Source: CAYMFD01 sp964389475 (GTDB taxonomy: Bacteria; Bacteroidota; Bacteroidia; Chitinophagales; Saprospiraceae). Taken from it: DNA of 64,000 nucleotides. The notes beneath the pieces are model-generated. The model saw only the letters and a list, made by a program, of their open reading frames with translations. It was not told the origin of the DNA and did not search any database. The stretch spans positions 1-64,000 of the forward strand of contig CAYMFD010000002.1 in NCBI GenBank assembly GCA_964389475.1. Direction: 5' to 3'. Positions 58,806 through 64,000 of the stretch are shown here, in pieces. The position numbers and the translations under genes are program-made. Numbering within the stretch: position 1 is the first letter of the stretch; each line of letters begins with the position of its first letter.

Positions 58806-59837
58806 CTATTTAAATTCTAGCTTGATCAGCCACTCCTTACTTTGGCCGCTTTTGGCGGTTAGGCCGATACTAGTTGTCAGGTAATCTACTATGCCACTGT
58901 CGGTTAGCGCTGCCATATTTTTCATGGGAGTCGCCGTTACCTGATCGCCATCTACTCTAAGGCGAAGTGTAGCTGTGCCGCTCTTCTGATTATTTTCTTT
59001 GGCTAGCTGTGAGACGGCCTGCCATACTTGCGGCCAGGGTGATGTCGCAGATAACTCGTTAAGAGGTAGGGAGCCACTGATGCTTAATTGGTCACTGGCG
59101 AAGTACTGGTCTAGTAGCTTACGTCTTGCTGGTCTTGCACTAGAGGTGGACTTGTGGGCTTTGCCGACAGTTATGTCACCTGCCTCGTCGGTCGACATGG
59201 CAGCAGATGGTGGGTTGCTTTCCTGTTGTGCGAGTGACTTGTTCGCGGGAGGGCTAGAGGGTGTTTCGACGAGGTCGCTTTGATCAGCGGAGCCGTCGAG
59301 GGCTTGCTGTCTACTGACTTTTGCTTTAGGGCTTACGGATTTTTTGCTGGGCGGGCTACTTGGCGTGACACTGACATCCTTGGCTTGAGGTAAGTCAACT
59401 TCTTCCTCCATCTCCATGGCTAGACCACCGCTGTCGCCGACTGATGTAGTGGTCCCTGTACGGTCTGCTACTACCGTAGGCATATCAACCTCAGCAGGGA
59501 TTGACTCTGCTAGTACGGGGCTGCTGGTCTCTACATCCGCGTAGTCAGGTGCCTGTCCTTGCTTGTAGATAGACGTTACGATCACAAGTAGTAGAGCTGT
59601 AGCCGCTACATAGGGTAGTAGGCTCTTGAGGGTCAGTATTTTTTGTTTGGGTGCTACGACTAGTGACTTGAGGTCCTTGATGCGGTCGATCTGACTAGGA
59701 TCATCAAGGTATCCCTCCAGCGCATCCATCAGCATGGGGTGGTCTGCAGCATATCGCTCTATGTCATGCTCCTCCTCTGGACTGAGGCGGCCGCTGCAGT
59801 AGGCGGCTATTTTTTGTTCGATCTCTTTCTGATTCAT
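58806..59837 (-). CDS. Putative anti-sigma factor, membrane-anchored
   Basis: A 343-residue protein (ATG at 59837) after the sigma factor gene 59843-60379. The N-terminal part has the pattern EIEQKIAAYCSGRLSPEEEH typical of Bacteroidota anti-sigma N-domains, a Cys in the cytoplasm (no full zinc motif), one membrane helix (LLPYVAATALLLVIVTSIY), then a low-complexity Ser/Pro-rich periplasmic stretch and a beta-rich C-terminal domain (GTATLRLRVDGDQVTATPMK). Inference: it binds the sigma factor and releases it upon an envelope signal. A longer start at 59909 overlaps the sigma gene and is not needed. Confidence 0.7.
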   Translation of the reverse strand: MNQKEIEQKIAAYCSGRLSPEEEHDIERYAADHPMLMDALEGYLDDPSQIDRIKDLKSLVVAPKQKILTLKSLLPYVAATALLLVIVTSIYKQGQAPDYADVETSSPVLAESIPAEVDMPTVVADRTGTTTSVGDSGGLAMEMEEEVDLPQAKDVSVTPSSPPSKKSVSPKAKVSRQQALDGSADQSDLVETPSSPPANKSLAQQESNPPSAAMSTDEAGDITVGKAHKSTSSARPARRKLLDQYFASDQLSISGSLPLNELSATSPWPQVWQAVSQLAKENNQKSGTATLRLRVDGDQVTATPMKNMAALTDSGIVDYLTTSIGLTAKSGQSKEWLIKLEFK

Positions 59838-59842
59838 AGTAC

Positions 59843-60379
59843 TTATTGTCCTAGGCAGTTTGCTAAGTTGCGGCGACCATTCTGTATGTGTGACCGCACT
59901 TGAGACCACGTGTAGCCCGAGGTACCCACGATCTGCTTATAGGACTGCTTGAGTAGGTAGAAGGCCCGGACACAGGTCTGCTGATCCATTTTTAGTTGGT
60001 CTATGCAGTCTTCTAGTCGGTTGAGTTCTCCTTGCTTTACGTCCTCATCACTATGATGTAAGACTTGCTCGGTATACATACGTTGGGCCTCGTTTATTTT
60101 CAATAGCGCTGTTTTCTCCTTGCGTATCTTTTGTAGACAGTGATTGCGACTGACCATGTACAGCCAGGCCTGCCAGTGTTCGATCTGATGCTTGCGGCAC
60201 TTGACGACGAGTTCTTCGTATATATCCATTACAGCATCCTGCGCCGCTTCTTTTTGTTTGAGATACTTGAGGCAGGCACCATAGACCTGAGCTATGTACC
60301 TGTTGTATAGAGTGCCTAAGACCTCTTGGTTATTCTCTTGCTGGTATTGATGCAGTAGTTCGAGGTCCGTGGGTTGCAT
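59843..60379 (-). CDS. ECF-type sigma factor (second)
   Basis: A 178-residue sigma-70 family factor. Region 2 reads LGTLYNRYIAQVYGACLKYL and AQDAVMDIYEELVVKCRKHQ, then QAWLYMVSRNHCLQKIRKEK; region 4 is shorter, with FYLLKQSYKQIVGTSGYTW and SQVRSHIQNGRRNLANCL. It is directly followed by the putative membrane anti-sigma gene (5 bases between stop and ATG), the usual sigma/anti-sigma order. It belongs to another branch than the sigma factor at 57023. Confidence 0.88.
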   Translation of the reverse strand: MQPTDLELLHQYQQENNQEVLGTLYNRYIAQVYGACLKYLKQKEAAQDAVMDIYEELVVKCRKHQIEHWQAWLYMVSRNHCLQKIRKEKTALLKINEAQRMYTEQVLHHSDEDVKQGELNRLEDCIDQLKMDQQTCVRAFYLLKQSYKQIVGTSGYTWSQVRSHIQNGRRNLANCLGQ

Positions 60380-60525
60380 AGTGATAATTTATGTGTAGCC
60401 TGTGTTTGATCGGTTAGTATAGGTGTGTAGCTCTCTGATCAATATCCCGTTGTCCTTACTTTTCACAACACACCTCTACTAGCACCAAGGACAGGTCAGC
60501 GTGTCATTTCTTTTTTTTGTGAAAA

Positions 60526-62310
60526 CTAGTCTAGTGGTACAGCCAGTACGACTGGTGCTTGCCACTCTATCCTGTCACCATCAAGGTTGAATAACTGTAC
60601 CCGTATGATGTAAGGACCTACGGGCAGTCTTCTGCCACTATCGTCTAGACCGTCCCACGTCAATATACCAGCTACGCCGAGTAGCTCTTGGTTGTAGAGG
60701 TTGCGTACTAGGTGGCCTCGCTGATCATAGACAAAAGCATTGGCTAAGTAACCGTTCGAAGGTAAGTCATACTGTATAGCGATCTGCTCGTCCTCGCCAT
60801 CTAGGTCTGGGCTAAAGGTATCGTCGATCACCTGGAGAAGCCCTTCGCCTACAGGCAACCTACCTATAAAAGCGCTATTGCCTAGGCCTGGTGTGCCGAA
60901 GCCTACGCCACTGGCACTGGCCGCGGACTGCCAGTTACTCTCGGCCTGGCTAGGACCACTAGGATCGATCCGCTCGAGGCTGACGCCATCTACATCGTCT
61001 AATAGGCTAAAATGCCAGTCCTCATCGTAGTCTACTGAGTCGATTGCCTGTCCACCTATCGCGATGATGCTGACATTGCCATCACCATTGTTAAAAGGGG
61101 GTAGCCTGTTCTCGATAAAGACTGAATCGTCATTACTGGGGTAGGCCACCGCAGTACCTAGGGCATCCTCCGTTACTAGGGCTATGCCTTGGGGTTCGAG
61201 CTGTAAGTCTGTGCTTAGTACTTCTTCGTTATCATTACTAGTGTTGCGGATGAGGAGGCCGTCTAGGGCTAGCCGTTTATTGGAGACATTGAGGATTTCT
61301 ACATAATCACTACCATCACCTTCTGGATTAAAGAGTATCTCATTGATCACTAGGTCGCCTGCCACCGGTGTCTCGGCAAATTGCAGTGTCGTGGTCTGCG
61401 CCACACCCGTATTGTCCAGTAAGTCGCTGATGTCTGATACAGTGATCGTATAGGTATTGACGGATTGGAGGGGTGACCCTAAGTCTACGACTAGTCTAGT
61501 CAGATCTTTCATGACTGTAGAGACAGGTAGGTCTGGGTCAAAGGATACCTGGGCTGGTGTCAGGGTCGTATTGCCTATCTCTTCGTCGAACTGTAGAGCG
61601 ACTGTCGTTGCGTCTATCGCTTCTGCGGATAATAGTACGGGTGCCTCTAGGTCTGGTGTAAAGCGCTGGATCAATACATCATCATAACTGTAGTTGGTGA
61701 CATTGGACCCTGTATAGGTATTTAAGACTCCAAAAAAACCACTGGTCGACAGAGAAGACCAGTCGATGACGGTGATGATTTCCTCGCTGACTGCACCACT
61801 CGACAGGTCCGTCGATGTTAGTGTGAAAGTACCGTCGTGTCTGATATCTATGGCCAAAGCCTTGGCCGGTCTAGAAGCCAGTCCGGCCATGTCACCTCTC
61901 GCCACGCTAGAGGGCTGACCATCGACGAGCTGTATGAGCTCTATGGCATCATCAGAGCCTCCCTCTCCTAGTTGCAGGTAGTATCCATTGGCTAGGCTTA
62001 GGTCCTGGCGATCGACGTATAGGTATATCCGGCTGAAGTTGCCGCCCGATGGATTGGTATTTATATCAAAAGCTACCGCAATACTGACGCTATCGACTCG
62101 GTCATAAGCGGTGAAAAGCGACGACGTCCCGGCCTCCGTAGCGGATAGCTGTAACTGGCCATCTAAGGCGCTGTAATCATCTAGATCGCCTACCCAAGTC
62201 GGGTTAGTGTCTAGATTGCCATCCTCAAAATCATCTGATAGTACGACCTGCCCCGTAAGCGTTACGTGTACAAGTATAAGACAGACAGATAGTAGGCGAT
62301 GTAGGTACAT
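60526..62310 (-). CDS. Secreted lamin-tail domain protein with FlgD-like C-terminus
   Basis: A 594-residue exported protein. A signal peptide (1-20) precedes a jelly-roll-like domain (about 22-215, concanavalin-like: DDFEDGNLDTNPTWVGDLDD) with Asp-rich loops, then an Ig-like domain (about 220-330; APVLLSAEAIDATTVALQFD), then the lamin-tail domain (about 335-480; GDLVINEILFNPEGDGSDYV, EILNVSNKRLALDG, VSLERIDPSGPSQAESNWQS) and a FlgD-like C-terminal domain (NAFVYDQRGHLVRNLYNQEL, LTWDGLDDSGRRLPVGPYII), which in this phylum can replace a sorting domain. Role unknown; adhesion or DNA/polysaccharide binding are possibilities. Confidence 0.83.
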   Translation of the reverse strand: MYLHRLLSVCLILVHVTLTGQVVLSDDFEDGNLDTNPTWVGDLDDYSALDGQLQLSATEAGTSSLFTAYDRVDSVSIAVAFDINTNPSGGNFSRIYLYVDRQDLSLANGYYLQLGEGGSDDAIELIQLVDGQPSSVARGDMAGLASRPAKALAIDIRHDGTFTLTSTDLSSGAVSEEIITVIDWSSLSTSGFFGVLNTYTGSNVTNYSYDDVLIQRFTPDLEAPVLLSAEAIDATTVALQFDEEIGNTTLTPAQVSFDPDLPVSTVMKDLTRLVVDLGSPLQSVNTYTITVSDISDLLDNTGVAQTTTLQFAETPVAGDLVINEILFNPEGDGSDYVEILNVSNKRLALDGLLIRNTSNDNEEVLSTDLQLEPQGIALVTEDALGTAVAYPSNDDSVFIENRLPPFNNGDGNVSIIAIGGQAIDSVDYDEDWHFSLLDDVDGVSLERIDPSGPSQAESNWQSAASASGVGFGTPGLGNSAFIGRLPVGEGLLQVIDDTFSPDLDGEDEQIAIQYDLPSNGYLANAFVYDQRGHLVRNLYNQELLGVAGILTWDGLDDSGRRLPVGPYIIRVQLFNLDGDRIEWQAPVVLAVPLD

Positions 62311-62477
62311 ACTAACAAAGCTAAGAAATAGAAAGACTTCAAGGGAGATAGAGGATTTTGGCCCGAGGCTAGTTCGTCATTTGTGCATTGTCGATTAGCT
62401 ATCTTTGGACTCAGGAAGACGCCAGATATTCGTCGAGTAGCGGCGGATTGCTGGCGTTGATATTTAATGTAGAAGAG

Positions 62478-63338
62478 ATGACAAAGATCAGATTAGGCGG
62501 GGTGCCCGAGCATTTTAACCTACCCATACACCTAGCCATCGAGCAGGGTGACTTTGCCGCTAGAGGCGTAGATGTCGAGTGGACCACTTTTGACGGAGGT
62601 ACAGGACAGATGACCAAGGCACTACGGTCAGGCGAGGTAGACGCTTGTATACTACTGACAGAGGGTATTATCAAAGACATTTACAAAGGCAACCCCTCTC
62701 AGATCGTCTCCGTATATGTCAATACCCCACTGACCTGGGGAGTACATACGGGTGTCGACAGCAATATCAAGACGTATCAAGACGCTTATGATGGGAGGTA
62801 TGCGATCAGCCGCTTTGGCTCTGGGTCTCACCTAATGGCCATCGTGGATGCGGAGCAACAAGGCAAGACTATCAGGGATGACCAATGGCAGATAATCGGC
62901 AACCTAGACGGCGCCTTATCGTCGCTTGCAGCAGGTGAGACCGATGTGTTTTACTGGGAAAAATTCACAACCAAACCCTACGTGGATAGTGGCCGGCTGA
63001 GGCGGGTAGGCGAGTACAAGACGCCATGGCCTTGCTTTGTAATTGCCGCTCGTAACGAAGTACTCCGTGATCAGCCGGAGGCGATCATACGTATGTTGAG
63101 GACCATCCATGACAGCTGTGATGATTTTATGAGCCATGACGAGGAGATGATTCACCTCGTGGCCCGTCGCTACGACCTGCAGGTGGAGGATGTAGCTCGA
63201 TGGTACCATAGTACAGAGTGGGCCATACACGGCTGGGTAAGTGACAAGATGATTAAAAGCGTCGTCTATCACCTGGAGCTAGCACAGATCCTCGATGGAG
63301 AGGGTGAGACGCCACAGTTAATCTGGAAGCGATCGTGA
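62478..63338 (+). CDS. THI5/NMT1-like substrate-binding-fold protein
   Basis: A 286-residue protein (ATG at 62478, MTKIRLGGVPEHFNLPIHLA) of the type used as periplasmic binding proteins for thiamine precursors, sulfonates and nitrate. Motifs: HLAIEQGDFAARGVDVEWTT, DGGTGQMTKALRSGEVDACI and GSGSHLMAIVDAEQQGKTI. It has no signal peptide or lipobox, so a cytoplasmic or non-transport role is likely. No ABC permease or ATPase gene is near. Its stop overlaps the GTG start of a glycosyltransferase (GTGA), so the two are coupled; the biological link is unknown. A TTG start at 62388 adds residues without family likeness. Confidence 0.8.
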   Translation: MTKIRLGGVPEHFNLPIHLAIEQGDFAARGVDVEWTTFDGGTGQMTKALRSGEVDACILLTEGIIKDIYKGNPSQIVSVYVNTPLTWGVHTGVDSNIKTYQDAYDGRYAISRFGSGSHLMAIVDAEQQGKTIRDDQWQIIGNLDGALSSLAAGETDVFYWEKFTTKPYVDSGRLRRVGEYKTPWPCFVIAARNEVLRDQPEAIIRMLRTIHDSCDDFMSHDEEMIHLVARRYDLQVEDVARWYHSTEWAIHGWVSDKMIKSVVYHLELAQILDGEGETPQLIWKRS

Positions 63339-64000
63339 AGAGACTCAAGATAGGCTTCGAAGCGAAGCGCATTTTTCATAATAGTACTGGCCTAGGAAAC
63401 TACAGTAGGACTCTAGTAACTAACCTGGTAGACCTCTATCCAGAGCATGAGTACCACCTATTTACGCCGACGGTAGGTGACAATGCCTATGCCCAGCCCT
63501 TCTTGGAGGATCGACGCTACCACATACATACGAGCAGTGTGTGGCCACCATCAGTATGGAGGACATATATCATATCTAGGAAAATCACAAAACTAGGCCT
63601 AGACATATATCACGGCCTCAGTCACGAACTACCGATAGGGCATATCGCAAGACCTGCCCAGACGGTCTTGACATTTCACGACTTGATCTATGAGATCTAT
63701 CCAGACCACTTTAAAAAAGTAGACCAGAAGCTCTACGCAAGTAAGTACCGTAGGAGTGCGAAACTAGCTAATCACATCATCAGTATATCTGAGAGTACAG
63801 CGGCAGACCTTAGTAGGATCTACGGCATAGACCGAGATAAGATGACGGTATGCTATCAGACCTGTGCGGAGGTCTACCTCAACTACCCATCTGCACCTTA
63901 CATCGGCGACTACCTGTTGTATGTGGGCAGTATCATTAAGCGTAAGGGACTACTGCAGATAGCGCAGGCTATGGACCTCCTGCCCGAGCACCAGCGTATG
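63335..64000 (+). CDS. Glycosyltransferase family 4-like, cut by the window end
   Basis: The first 222 codons of a GT-B sugar transferase, from GTG at 63335. Features: KIGFEAKRIFHNSTGLGNYS (the GLGNY loop near the start), DIYHGLSHELPIGH, TVLTFHDLIYEIYPDHF, ANHIISISESTAADLSRIYG and DYLLYVGSIIKRKGL (typical YVG...RKG in the second Rossmann domain). It transfers a sugar from a nucleotide-sugar; acceptor unknown. It begins inside the stop codon of the THI5/NMT1-like gene. The 3' end lies outside the window. Confidence 0.88.
   Translation, partial: MKRLKIGFEAKRIFHNSTGLGNYSRTLVTNLVDLYPEHEYHLFTPTVGDNAYAQPFLEDRRYHIHTSSVWPPSVWRTYIISRKITKLGLDIYHGLSHELPIGHIARPAQTVLTFHDLIYEIYPDHFKKVDQKLYASKYRRSAKLANHIISISESTAADLSRIYGIDRDKMTVCYQTCAEVYLNYPSAPYIGDYLLYVGSIIKRKGLLQIAQAMDLLPEHQRM

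Noticed and set aside
62388..62477. TTG start for the THI5/NMT1-like gene
   Set aside because: The added 30 residues have no similarity to the family and no signal peptide; ATG at 62478 starts right at the first conserved strand.

Overview
The window is chromosomal DNA from a member of the Bacteroidota, most likely a gliding, Saprospiria-like bacterium. Reasons: gldL-gldM-gldN (type 9 secretion and gliding motor) at the left edge, at least six proteins with type A, type B or FlgD-like C-terminal sorting regions, DUF4294 and MbnP family proteins typical of the phylum, and promoter elements of the TTG-N19/20-TAnnTTTG type. A 100-N assembly gap lies at 27551-27650, so this is a draft contig.

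Layout. 0-3.2 kb: gldLMN, closed by a strong terminator. 3.5-12.7 kb, minus strand: a DUF4294 protein, a type A cargo protein, a large DsbD-like protein plus a single-domain paralogue, and a 1250-residue SprB-like adhesin. 13.4-16.1 kb: DUF3293 protein, acidic unknown and aldehyde dehydrogenase. 16.6-23.7 kb: ROK kinase, TonB-dependent receptor overlapping an orphan histidine kinase, a cutA remnant, murI and two OmpH/Skp chaperones. 24-27.1 kb: two adjacent secreted-protein genes, both broken. 27.1-38.8 kb: gap-truncated membrane protein and M1 peptidase, an RND/MMPL exporter, a two-gene cassette between 187-bp direct repeats, and a catalytically degenerate M1-like protein joined to a beta-barrel. 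39.3-46.0 kb: RidA, a Phd/RelE-type toxin-antitoxin pair, an ArsR repressor with its palindromic operator, a BlaI/M56 pair whose membrane protein carries two TonB domains and a sorting-like tail, a duplicated-domain lipoprotein and MsrA. 46.3-50.3 kb: DUF1232 and NTF2-like genes, then a four-gene MbnP/MbnH copper-type operon. 50.4-56.6 kb: DinB, a broken Crp/Fnr regulator, a TrpF-like protein, an Xre/RES toxin-antitoxin pair, UvrA and a DUF2237 protein. 57.0-64 kb: a sigma factor with small protein and MscS-like channel, tRNA-Met, a second sigma factor with its putative anti-sigma protein, a lamin-tail secreted protein, a THI5/NMT1-like binding protein and the start of a glycosyltransferase.

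Common themes. Much of the content is cell-envelope biology: secretion through the type 9 machine, folding of exported proteins (DsbD-like, Skp), envelope signalling (BlaI/M56, two sigma factors, histidine kinase) and metal/redox handling (MbnP/MbnH, MsrA). A second theme is gene breakage. Two in-frame amber stops, one frameshift at a G-run, two secreted-protein genes whose best ATG is out of frame behind a short tandem repeat, a cutA remnant and a murI without a standard start codon all occur here. They could reflect phase variation, decay or assembly errors, and each can be tested separately. All assignments come from reading the sequence; no database search was possible.
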